This document shows positions 25,862 through 33,142 of a DNA stretch of 35,635 nucleotides, one piece after another; position 1 is the first letter of the stretch; each line of letters opens with the position of its first letter. The notes beneath the pieces are model-generated. The model was not told the origin of the DNA, searched no databases, and worked only from the letters and a program-made list of their open reading frames with translations. The stretch comes from Pseudomonadota bacterium (GTDB taxonomy: Bacteria > Pseudomonadota > Alphaproteobacteria > Sphingomonadales > Sphingomonadaceae): contig JAJZTH010000026.1 in NCBI GenBank assembly GCA_021849075.1, positions 7,708 to 43,342 of the forward strand, written 5' to 3'. The translations under genes were made by a program, and so were the position numbers.

Positions 25862-28597
25862 ATGAAGTCACGTGCGGTTCTGAACATAACGGCGGCTTGG
25901 TCCGTCCTTGCTCTCGCCTCCCTGCCGGGCATTGCCCATGCGCAGGAAGCGGCCGAAACCCCGGCCGTGGCGGAGGGCGCAAAGCCCGATATCATCGTGA
26001 CCGGCGTGCGCGGCAGCGTGCAGGCGGCGGCTACCAAGAAAAAGAACAGCAAGCAGATCGTGGATTCGGTCGTGGCTGAAGACGCCGGCAAATTGCCGGA
26101 CAATAATGTTCCCGAAGCATTGTCCCGCGTGACCGGCGTGCAGATCAGCCGCGAACGCGGTCAGGGGCAGAGCATCAACATTCGCGGCCTTAGCCAGGTG
26201 CAGACCACGGTCAACGGCAACAACGTCAATCTGGGCACCGACCGGTCGATCAGCCTGGCCGACATTCCCGCCGAATTGCTGAAGTCGGTCGATGTCTACA
26301 AGACGCGCACCGCCGATCAGGTGGAAGGCGGCATCGCCGGCACCGTCAACGTCGAACTGCGCCGTCCGCTGGACCTGAAAAAGGGCCTGACCGTCGCGGG
26401 CAGCGTGCGTGGCGCCTATGACGAGTTTGCGGAGAAGACCAGCCCCTATGCCAGCCTGTTGCTGGGCGAACGGTTCGACACCGGCATCGGCGAAATGGGC
26501 TTTCTGCTCAACGGCAGCTGGACCAAGACCTATTATCAGGAAAATTATGTCGAGAGCGAGTCGCCCGACACCGTCTGCTGCGAAGGCGACGCGAACAGCC
26601 CGCTCAACAATGTGCCGGCGCAATATCGCAATGTCGTGATCCCCTATCGCACCCAATATGGCACCGAAAGCGGCTATGTGACGCGCCCGTCGCTGAGCGG
26701 CGTGTTCCAGTGGAAACCCTCCGACAAATTGGAGTTCATTCTGGAAGGCAGCTATATCGGGTCGAAGGAGCGTCGCTCCATCGACAAGATGTGGACGCTC
26801 AACCGCGAATGGAACACCCAGTTCAGCGGCATCGAACTGATGCCCGACGGTCAGACGATCAAGAAGCTGACCATTTCCAACCCGAACGGCGTGCCGGCCT
26901 ATATCGAGGGGACGTACAATACGCTGAAGCGGGACCTGTACACCACCAATTTCGAAACCAACTGGCGCCCGAGCGACCGCGCGCTGCTGCATTTCAGCAC
27001 GCAATATAGCTGGTCCAAGGACAGCTATTATTATGTGCAGCAAATCCTGCGGCCCTATAACCTCCAGTCGGCGACGATCGATTTCGTGTCGGACGCCTAT
27101 TCGCGCCCGATCCCGTCGATCAGCTTCAACGGCGTCGACCTGAATGACGTCACCCAATATGGCGTCAACCGTTTTCAGGATAATGCCGGCATTTCCAAGA
27201 ATAAGGAATTTGCCAGCCAGTTGGACCTGACGCTGGAGTTGAGTGACAAGAGCCTGCTGCGGTCGTTCCAGACCGGCATTCGCTACAACCGCCGCGATGT
27301 CGATCGTTACTATGGCTATCGTGACGGCTTCCCCCGCGTGAATGGCGTGGATGCGCCGCTGACCGCCTTCCCCGGCGGTGATCAGGCGTCGCTGATCGGG
27401 CCGGATCTGGCGGGATCGCCGCAATGGTATCGCATCCCCGGCAAGGCGCTGCTGGACAGCATCGATGCGGTGCGCGCCTATATCCAGGCGACTGATCCGG
27501 GCAATGCCGTCCGCTTCTCCAGCGAATTGCCGCCCAGCGATCAGGGCCAGACCTTCACATCGGTTGAAAACACCTTCGCGGCCTATGCGCAGATCAACTA
27601 TGGTTTCGACGTCGGCTTCCCGGTCGACGGCGTGGTCGGCCTGCGCGCGGTCAACACCTGGGGCAGCTCGACCAGCTTCCAATATCGCATCGGTGCGGCG
27701 GCGGACGGCTATCCGCTGATCATCGAGGAAAGCTCGGGTCGTGGCAACTTCATGGATTATCTACCCAGCGTTACCGCAACGCTGCATTTCGATCCCAAGA
27801 CGCAGTTGCGCCTGTCCTACACCACCAACGTCTCGCGCCCCAGCTTCTATGACCTGCGGCCTTTCTTCTTCGTCGATCCCAATGCGGCCAATCCGCGCGT
27901 CGACGCCGGCAACCCGGACCTGAAGGCGCAGCGCGAATGGTCGATCGACGCGAGCCTGGAACATTATTTCGGTCGCGCCGGTTCGGCATCGGTCGCGGGC
28001 TATTATAAGAAGGCGACCAACTGGACCTATTATAGCAACGAGATCGTCGGCGATCTGGCGGAATATGGTCTGCCCGGCCGCAGCGGTTCGGTGGCGCAGC
28101 TGCGCAATGCGGGCGATGGCGAATTTTACGGCGTCGAAGCGCAGGTTCAGAGCTTCTTCGACTTCCTGCCGGGCTTCTGGAAGAATTTCGGCGCCAGCCT
28201 GAACGTGACCCGCATTTTGCAGGCGCGCGTCGAATATCCCTATCCCGAGGATTTCCCCGGTGCGTTCGATTCGGTCGATACGTCGAAATGGACCGCCAAC
28301 GCGGCGCTCTATTATGACACGCCCAAGTTCAGCACGCGCGTCGCCTTCAACTATCGTTCGCCCTATCGCCTGTTCGTGTGGACCGACAATCCCGCCTATA
28401 GCTGGTATAACGACACCACCTATCGTCTGGACGCGGCGGTCAACTATACGCCGGTCAAGTTCATGACGCTGTCGATCGAAGGCACCAACCTGACCGGAAA
28501 CGACCCCTATCGTTACTTCGGCAAGGAAAATATCCTGCCGCTGGGCGTGCGCACCATGGCGCGCACTGTGCAGGGCAGCGTCCGCTTCCGCTTCTGA
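25862..28597 (+). CDS. TonB-dependent receptor (Xanthomonas/Caulobacter type)
   Basis: This 911-residue protein has a signal peptide ending at AHAQ (about residue 28). A TonB-box-like IIVTG segment near 44-48 leads into the plug domain, with LPDNNVPEALSRVTGVQISRE and INIRGLSQ. The long beta-barrel ends in the aromatic residue Phe (RFRF). It sits in the outer membrane and imports a ligand with TonB energy. The shared operator upstream ties it to the glycosidases and hydroxyproline genes, so arabino-oligosaccharides or (glyco)peptides from plant wall protein are likely ligands. No extra N-terminal signalling domain is present, so it does not itself act through an ECF sigma factor. The start follows an AGGGGA site. 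Confidence 0.94.
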   Translation: MKSRAVLNITAAWSVLALASLPGIAHAQEAAETPAVAEGAKPDIIVTGVRGSVQAAATKKKNSKQIVDSVVAEDAGKLPDNNVPEALSRVTGVQISRERGQGQSINIRGLSQVQTTVNGNNVNLGTDRSISLADIPAELLKSVDVYKTRTADQVEGGIAGTVNVELRRPLDLKKGLTVAGSVRGAYDEFAEKTSPYASLLLGERFDTGIGEMGFLLNGSWTKTYYQENYVESESPDTVCCEGDANSPLNNVPAQYRNVVIPYRTQYGTESGYVTRPSLSGVFQWKPSDKLEFILEGSYIGSKERRSIDKMWTLNREWNTQFSGIELMPDGQTIKKLTISNPNGVPAYIEGTYNTLKRDLYTTNFETNWRPSDRALLHFSTQYSWSKDSYYYVQQILRPYNLQSATIDFVSDAYSRPIPSISFNGVDLNDVTQYGVNRFQDNAGISKNKEFASQLDLTLELSDKSLLRSFQTGIRYNRRDVDRYYGYRDGFPRVNGVDAPLTAFPGGDQASLIGPDLAGSPQWYRIPGKALLDSIDAVRAYIQATDPGNAVRFSSELPPSDQGQTFTSVENTFAAYAQINYGFDVGFPVDGVVGLRAVNTWGSSTSFQYRIGAAADGYPLIIEESSGRGNFMDYLPSVTATLHFDPKTQLRLSYTTNVSRPSFYDLRPFFFVDPNAANPRVDAGNPDLKAQREWSIDASLEHYFGRAGSASVAGYYKKATNWTYYSNEIVGDLAEYGLPGRSGSVAQLRNAGDGEFYGVEAQVQSFFDFLPGFWKNFGASLNVTRILQARVEYPYPEDFPGAFDSVDTSKWTANAALYYDTPKFSTRVAFNYRSPYRLFVWTDNPAYSWYNDTTYRLDAAVNYTPVKFMTLSIEGTNLTGNDPYRYFGKENILPLGVRTMARTVQGSVRFRF

Positions 28598-28619
28598 TCG
28601 GGGTGAGGGGGTAGCAGGC

Positions 28620-28664
28620 AAAGCGGTCGTGGCGAAATTCCGTCACGGCCGCTTTTCCTTTTTG
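28620..28664 (+). terminator. Rho-independent terminator after the TonB receptor gene
   Basis: AAGCGGTCGTGGC pairs with GTCACGGCCGCTT across a short loop (wobble pairs included), followed by TTCCTTTTT. It may attenuate rather than block transcription into the lectin genes, which have no obvious promoter of their own. Confidence 0.75.
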
Positions 28665-28675
28665 GGGGGCAGAGC

Positions 28676-29245
28676 ATGTATAAGGTCGCGACCATGATGA
28701 GTCTCGCCGCGCTGGCGGTGGGACAGGCGCAGGCGAAGGAGGTGACGGTCACTGTGCCGGCCACCGCCATGCCATGGAATCCCGGCGTCAATGGCAAAAA
28801 GAGTTTCGGCCGGCGTGATGGCGGCCGGCCGGTGATGATTGCCGGTCAGCATCTGTTCGAAGGCGCGAAGGTCCGTTTTGTCGCATCGGGAGAGACGACG
28901 ACCATCCCCGGAGGCATTGCGATTGGCCCGGACGGGCAGGCGGATTTCGTGGCGGACGACGCTATCGGCAATTCGGGTCTCGTCTTTCCGGCCCATTATG
29001 TCGATCAGGCGACGCGGCCGGTGAAGCTGAATGCGTTGATCGGCGCGTTCATCGATGCGGACGGACGGGTCGTGGGCGCGCCCTTTCTGATCGGGCGCGG
29101 AGCGACCGTGCGCGTGCCGGCCGGCGCGATGGGCCTGTCGCTGGGCATCAATGACGACATTTACGCCGACAATGGGGGCAGCCTGTCCGTGAACGTCGAT
29201 ATTCCCGAAGCCAGTGTGACCGTGGAAGAGAAGGAGGGGCAATGA
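28676..29245 (+). CDS. Secreted LecA (PA-IL)-like lectin domain protein 1
   Basis: This 189-residue protein has a signal peptide (about 1-20) and one beta-sandwich domain. The C-terminal half reads ALIGAFIDADG...PFLIGRGATVRVPAGAMGLSLGINDD, then YADNGGSLSVNV. This closely matches the ending of the galactose-binding calcium lectin LecA of Pseudomonas aeruginosa and the related domain found in glycosidases. In LecA an Asp of the N-D pair and Asn residues just before S-G-S bind calcium and sugar; here Asp160 or Asp161 and Asp165/Asn166 are candidates, with a slightly shorter loop. It lies after the TonB receptor and overlaps a paralogue. A role holding galactose- or arabinose-bearing substrate at the cell surface is inferred. 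Sugar binding is untested. Confidence 0.75.
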   Translation: MYKVATMMSLAALAVGQAQAKEVTVTVPATAMPWNPGVNGKKSFGRRDGGRPVMIAGQHLFEGAKVRFVASGETTTIPGGIAIGPDGQADFVADDAIGNSGLVFPAHYVDQATRPVKLNALIGAFIDADGRVVGAPFLIGRGATVRVPAGAMGLSLGINDDIYADNGGSLSVNVDIPEASVTVEEKEGQ

Positions 29246-29781
29246 TGCGGGGAATTATGTGCGCCGCAATTCTGCTGGCGTCGGCCGCGCCGGCGATGGC
29301 GCGCGATATCAGCGTCAGCATTGATGCGCGATCCGGCCCATGGCTGAACAAGGCCAACAAGAAAATGCGCTATGGCAAGGGGGACGAATTGCCGCCCGCC
29401 ATGGTCAGCGGCTTTGTCAACGACACGGCCGAGAAGATAGCGATCCTGGTTGCGGACGGCGCGACGACGCAAGTCGACGGTCAGGATGTTGGACCGGAAG
29501 GGCTGGAGGGGCAGGCCGTCGATGACCAGCCGGGCGATGGCGGCAAATATTATCCCAGCCTCTATGCGCCCAAAATCCTCTACCCCAATCAACGCCATGC
29601 GCTGATCGCGGCCTTTGTCGATGCGAAGGGTATATTGATGGGGCGGCCCTTTGCGGTGGGGAAGGGCGCGCGCGTGACCATCCCAGATCAGGCGGCAGGG
29701 TTGGTGATGGGTTTCAATGACGTCAGCTTTGCGGGCAATGCCGGGGCGCTGAACGTCACCGTGACCGTGCCGGATGAATGA
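29242..29781 (+). CDS. Secreted LecA-like lectin domain protein 2
   Basis: This 179-residue paralogue of the preceding protein begins at an ATG that overlaps the upstream stop (ATGA), with GGAGGGG just before. It has a signal peptide (about 1-21) and the same domain order: a PW motif near residue 33, then ALIAAFVDAKG...PFAVGKGARVTIPDQAAGLVMGFND and a short GNAGALNVTV ending. The calcium/sugar loop keeps the N-D pair and one Asn but replaces D-N-G-G-S by G-N-A-G-A, so it may bind a different sugar or none. The tandem arrangement suggests duplication and divergence. The domain call rests on similarity to protein 1 and to LecA endings. Confidence 0.68.
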   Translation: MMRGIMCAAILLASAAPAMARDISVSIDARSGPWLNKANKKMRYGKGDELPPAMVSGFVNDTAEKIAILVADGATTQVDGQDVGPEGLEGQAVDDQPGDGGKYYPSLYAPKILYPNQRHALIAAFVDAKGILMGRPFAVGKGARVTIPDQAAGLVMGFNDVSFAGNAGALNVTVTVPDE

Positions 29782-29811
29782 GTGATTATCCCATTGCGCG
29801 TGGAGGATGTC

Positions 29812-30210
29812 ATGATGTGCCGGCGAACCCTGTCCGTCCTGATGATGAGTGTCGGCCTGTTGGCCGCGTCGGCCGCCGCCGCGCGAACACCGGCTGTCGA
29901 GCGGCGCTGCGTCGTGCAAAGCCGTGTCGCCGCGCCGGTGGTGCGGGACGATGGCCGACTCTATTTCCGGGGACTTACCGACGCGAAGCAATCCTATATC
30001 GCCATATTTAAAGGCGGAAGCTGCCCCGGCCTGAACGCCTTTGCGACCGCGAGGGTGGAAACGACGGGGGCGGGCTATTGCGAAGGCGACAAGGTGCGCG
30101 CGCTGGCGGCGCCCGGCCAGATTCCCGGACTGTTATGCGTCATCGACCATCTGATGCCCTTTGCCGGCGACATCGACGATCCGGTCCCCGATGAGAGCGG
30201 TAACAAATGA
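29812..30210 (+). CDS. Small exported protein with conserved-looking cysteines, unknown function
   Basis: GGAGG at 29802-29806 favours the ATG at 29812 (or 29815) over the GTG at 29782. The 132-residue product has a signal peptide (about 1-25). The mature part has four cysteines (RRC, GSCPGL, GYCEGD, LLC), enough for two disulfides. The CPGL and C-x-G-D spacing recalls small DUF6491-type exported proteins of this group, but the match is not certain. It is the last gene of the receptor-lectin unit. No enzyme motif is visible and no function is proposed. Confidence 0.65.
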   Translation: MMCRRTLSVLMMSVGLLAASAAAARTPAVERRCVVQSRVAAPVVRDDGRLYFRGLTDAKQSYIAIFKGGSCPGLNAFATARVETTGAGYCEGDKVRALAAPGQIPGLLCVIDHLMPFAGDIDDPVPDESGNK

Positions 30211-30232
30211 TTGCCGCACTGCAAAATATCCG

Positions 30233-30266
30233 TTGCAGCCCCTAACCTAATATCGTATACGATATT
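30233..30266 (+). promoter_or_regulatory. Promoter with perfect 18-bp palindromic operator before the hydroxyproline genes
   Basis: A -35-like TTGCAG (30233-30238) and a -10-like TATACG (30256-30261) are 17 bases apart. The palindrome AATATCGTATACGATATT (30249-30266) covers the -10 and is the most symmetric copy of the shared operator. The ATG at 30298 is 32 bases downstream, preceded by AGGAAG. Confidence 0.75.
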
Positions 30267-30297
30267 TATATCAGCAGAAAAGGCAGGAAGAACGAAT

Positions 30298-31212
30298 ATG
30301 GCAATTGGTTGGAAGGGCGTGTTCCCGGCGGTGACGACGCAGCTGCGCGAGGATCTGTCGATCGACCTCGCCGATACGCAGCGCGTCGTTGACGATCTGG
30401 TCAAGGACGGTGTGACCGGCGTCATTGCCCTGGGTACGGTGGGTGAGAATAACTCGCTGGACTATGACGAGAAGGTGTCGGTCCTGTCGGCCATCGTGGA
30501 AGTGGTGGACGGCCGCGTGCCGGTGATTACCGGCGTGTCGGAATATGACACCCGCCGCGCGGTGCGCTATGCGCAGGCCGCCGAAAAGGCTGGCGCGGAC
30601 GGGCTGATGCTGTTGCCGCCGATGGTCTATGTCACCAAGCCGCATGAACTGGTCAATCATTTCAAGGGTGTGGCCGACCAGACCGGCCTGCCGATCATGC
30701 TGTACAACAACCCGCCGGCCTATCGCACGGTGATCGACCAGGAGGTTCTGACCGCCCTGATCGACGTCAAGAATATCGTCGCGGTCAAGGAATCGGCGCC
30801 CGACACCCGTCGCTTCACCGATTTCCGCAACGCCTTTGGCGATCGCTACACGCTGTTCGCGGGGCTGGACGATGTCGCGCTGGAAGGGCTGTATCTGGGC
30901 GCGCAGGGCTGGGTGTCGGGCCTGACCAACGCCTTCCCCAAGGAATCGGTGGAACTGGTCCGCGCATTTGAGCGGGGCGACCATGCCAAGGCGATGGAAA
31001 TTTATCGCTGGTTCATGCCGCTGCTGCATCTGGATGCCGAACATGATCTGGTCCAGTCGATCAAGCTGGCCGAGCAGGTCATGGGCCGTGGGTCCGAGCG
31101 GGTGCTGCCGCCGCGCTATGTGCTGCAGGGCGAGCGCCGCGCCGAAGTGATCGCGATGGTCGAAAAGGCCGCTGCGACCCGGCCGGACCTGTCGATCGCG
31201 GCTGCGGCCTGA
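30298..31212 (+). CDS. DHDPS-family lyase, probable pyrroline-4-hydroxy-2-carboxylate deaminase
   Basis: AGGAAG at 30285-30290 selects ATG 30298; the longer frame from 30211 would read through the operator. The 304-residue TIM barrel has ALGTVGEN (residues 45-51, in place of the usual GTTGE), Tyr136 in LYNNPPAY and the Schiff-base Lys164 in VAVKESAPDTRR. In hydroxyproline degradation, a DHDPS-family enzyme (HypD/LhpC) deaminates the cyclic imine made by D-hydroxyproline oxidase to 2-oxoglutarate semialdehyde. It is directly upstream of the epimerase of the same pathway, 12 bases apart. L-2-keto-3-deoxyarabonate dehydratase, which gives the same product from L-arabinose, is in this superfamily and is the main alternative. 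Confidence 0.85.
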   Translation: MAIGWKGVFPAVTTQLREDLSIDLADTQRVVDDLVKDGVTGVIALGTVGENNSLDYDEKVSVLSAIVEVVDGRVPVITGVSEYDTRRAVRYAQAAEKAGADGLMLLPPMVYVTKPHELVNHFKGVADQTGLPIMLYNNPPAYRTVIDQEVLTALIDVKNIVAVKESAPDTRRFTDFRNAFGDRYTLFAGLDDVALEGLYLGAQGWVSGLTNAFPKESVELVRAFERGDHAKAMEIYRWFMPLLHLDAEHDLVQSIKLAEQVMGRGSERVLPPRYVLQGERRAEVIAMVEKAAATRPDLSIAAAA

Positions 31213-31224
31213 TACAGGGTGGCG

Positions 31225-32223
31225 ATGCGTCACACCTTCTTTTGCATCGATGGCCATACGGCCGGAAACCCCGTCCGCCTGGTCGCGGGCGGGGCGCCGC
31301 TGCTCAAGGGCGCGTCCATGTCGGAACGGCGTCAGGATTTCCTGAACCGTTTCGACTGGATCCGCACCGGCCTGTGCTTCGAACCGCGCGGGCATGACAT
31401 GATGTCGGGCGGCTTCCTCTATCCGCCCTGCGATCCGCAGAACGACATTGGCATCCTGTTCATCGAGACGAGCGGATGCCTGCCCATGTGCGGGCATGGC
31501 ACGATCGGCATGGTGACGTTCGGGCTGGAGCATGGACTGATCCAGCCGGCGACGCCGGGGCGGTTGAAGGTCGAGGTGCCGGCCGGCGTGATCGACATCG
31601 CCTATGAGACGGAAGGGCAGAAGGTGACGGCGGTGCGCATCACCAATGTCCCGGCCTATGTCGCGGCGAAAGGGATCGCAGTCGATGTCGAAGGGATTGG
31701 GCCGCTGTCGATCGATGTGTCCTATGGCGGCAATTATTACGCCATCGTGGAGCCGCAGGGCGCCTATACCGGGCTGGACGATATGGGCGCGGCGCAGTTG
31801 ATTGAACTCAGCGGTCGCATTCGCGAGGCGGTGCGGGCGCAATATGAGCCGGTCCATCCACTCGATCCGACGATCCGGGGGGTGAGCCATATCCTGTGGG
31901 CGGATAAGCCCAAGGGCGACGACGCTGACGGACGCAACGCCGTTTTCTATGGCGACAAGGCGATCGACCGCAGCCCGTGCGGCACCGGAACGTCGGCACG
32001 GCTGGCGCATCTGGCGGCGACGGGACGGCTGAAGGTCGGCGAGCGCTTCGTGCATCAAAGCTATATTTGCAGCCGCTTCATCGGGCGGGTGGAAGAAGAG
32101 GTGATGCTGGGCGATCAGCCCGCGATCATCCCGTCGATCGAGGGATCGGCGGTGGCGACCGGCTTCAACACCATCTGGATCGATCGTGCCGATCCCTTTT
32201 GGGCGGGGTTCCAGGTGACGTAA
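31225..32223 (+). CDS. 4-hydroxyproline 2-epimerase (proline racemase family)
   Basis: The ATG at 31225 gives 332 residues, the usual size; a GTG at 31219 is in frame but adds only two residues. Both catalytic cysteines are present: Cys89 in LPMCGHGTIG and Cys252 in DRSPCGTGTSAR. The Cys/Cys pair indicates an epimerase or racemase. Trans-3-hydroxyproline dehydratases of this family carry Thr at the second position. The enzyme inverts C2 of trans-4-hydroxy-L-proline to cis-4-hydroxy-D-proline, the substrate for the FAD oxidase at 6971. It is cotranscribed with the deaminase. Proline racemase activity cannot be excluded from sequence alone. Confidence 0.9.
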   Translation: MRHTFFCIDGHTAGNPVRLVAGGAPLLKGASMSERRQDFLNRFDWIRTGLCFEPRGHDMMSGGFLYPPCDPQNDIGILFIETSGCLPMCGHGTIGMVTFGLEHGLIQPATPGRLKVEVPAGVIDIAYETEGQKVTAVRITNVPAYVAAKGIAVDVEGIGPLSIDVSYGGNYYAIVEPQGAYTGLDDMGAAQLIELSGRIREAVRAQYEPVHPLDPTIRGVSHILWADKPKGDDADGRNAVFYGDKAIDRSPCGTGTSARLAHLAATGRLKVGERFVHQSYICSRFIGRVEEEVMLGDQPAIIPSIEGSAVATGFNTIWIDRADPFWAGFQVT

Positions 32224-32227
32224 GCGA

Positions 32228-32255
32228 CTGAATGTCCGGGTCGCCCGGACATCAG
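32228..32255. terminator. Bidirectional hairpin between the epimerase and LysR genes
   Basis: ATGTCCGGG and CCCGGACAT form a perfect 9-bp stem around TCG, extended by CTG/CAG. It overlaps the LysR stop codon and lies between convergent genes. The T-run is weak on both sides, so efficiency is uncertain. Confidence 0.65.
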
Positions 32256-33142
32256 TTCTGTGTCAGCTGGGTCTGGCAAAATTCCATCGCCTTCTGAACG
32301 CCGGGCACGAAGCGCCTGCCGCGCGGCATGATCATGCTCATCGGCTGAAGGTCGGCCATGCCGGTGACGGGACGAAAATACAGGCCGGCGGGCGGTTGCT
32401 CGTCACCCAGCACGGGCGTCAGGCCGACCCCGACCCCGGCGCGGACCAGTTCGAGCATGACGGAAATTTCCGTGCAGTCGGCGACCATGGTCGGCAGAAA
32501 GCCGGCGCGCTGGAACGCATCATTCACCTGTTCGAAAAAGCCGCTGCCCGAACTGCGTTTCAGCAGGATGAGGGGGATGCCGGACAAATGCGCCAGCGGC
32601 AGGGGCGCGCTTTTCGCCCATTGCGGGTCGTCGCTGCGGGCGATGAGCATCAGGCGCGGGACTGGCAGGGTCAGGATCTGCAAGGCGGGATTGACCACTG
32701 GCAATTGAGTCAGGGCGAAATCGAGCTGGCGCTGTTCAACCATCAATTCCAGCGCTTCGGGTTCCGCCTGGCGCAGGGAAAAGCTGGTGGCGTCCCCCTG
32801 CTTGCGCACCGCATCGACCATCTGGATGACCAGATTGCGATAAAGGGTGGTGTATCCCACCCGTATCCGCCCGGTCGATCCCCGGCCAATGGCCCGCATC
32901 TCATCCTCGATCGCTTCGGCATTGCCCAGCAATTGCTGGGCGCGATCGAACAGCAGGCGACCCGTTTCGGTGAGGGTGAGGCCCCGGCCGATCCGGTCGA
33001 ACAGGGCGACGCCCCATTCCGCCTCAAGCTGTTTGATGGCGACGCTGAGATTGGGCTGGGCGACATGGAGGATATCAGCGGCAGCCGCCAGCGACCCATG
33101 AGCGACCACGGCGCGGAAATAGGCAAGCTGTCTCAACTTCAT
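32252..33142 (-). CDS. LysR family transcriptional regulator
   Basis: This 296-residue protein has the standard N-terminal helix-turn-helix (about 1-60, MKLRQLAYFRAVVAHGSLAAAADILHVAQPNLS) and a periplasmic-binding-like effector domain (about 90-290). GGAG stands seven bases before the ATG. It converges on the epimerase gene and is divergent from the broken glucose dehydrogenase gene, so its targets may be itself, the dehydrogenase, or the hydroxyproline genes. None of the shared GTATACGATAT operators is near its promoter, so it is probably outside that regulon. An inverted repeat at 33208-33228 is a candidate binding site. Effector unknown. Confidence 0.93.
   Translation of the reverse strand: MKLRQLAYFRAVVAHGSLAAAADILHVAQPNLSVAIKQLEAEWGVALFDRIGRGLTLTETGRLLFDRAQQLLGNAEAIEDEMRAIGRGSTGRIRVGYTTLYRNLVIQMVDAVRKQGDATSFSLRQAEPEALELMVEQRQLDFALTQLPVVNPALQILTLPVPRLMLIARSDDPQWAKSAPLPLAHLSGIPLILLKRSSGSGFFEQVNDAFQRAGFLPTMVADCTEISVMLELVRAGVGVGLTPVLGDEQPPAGLYFRPVTGMADLQPMSMIMPRGRRFVPGVQKAMEFCQTQLTQN

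Noticed and set aside
25868..27682. 604-codon minus-strand frame opposite the TonB receptor
   Set aside because: Antisense shadow; the receptor plug and barrel are clear on the plus strand.
30298..31212. Reading the DHDPS-family gene as dapA (lysine synthesis)
   Set aside because: The neighbouring epimerase, catabolic operator and altered GTVGE motif argue against dihydrodipicolinate synthase.
30271..32058. 595-codon minus-strand frame opposite the deaminase and epimerase
   Set aside because: It spans two well-supported plus-strand genes and the gap between them, and has no recognisable domain.
31225..32223. Trans-3-hydroxy-L-proline dehydratase
   Set aside because: That subgroup has Thr in place of the second catalytic Cys; here Cys252 is present.
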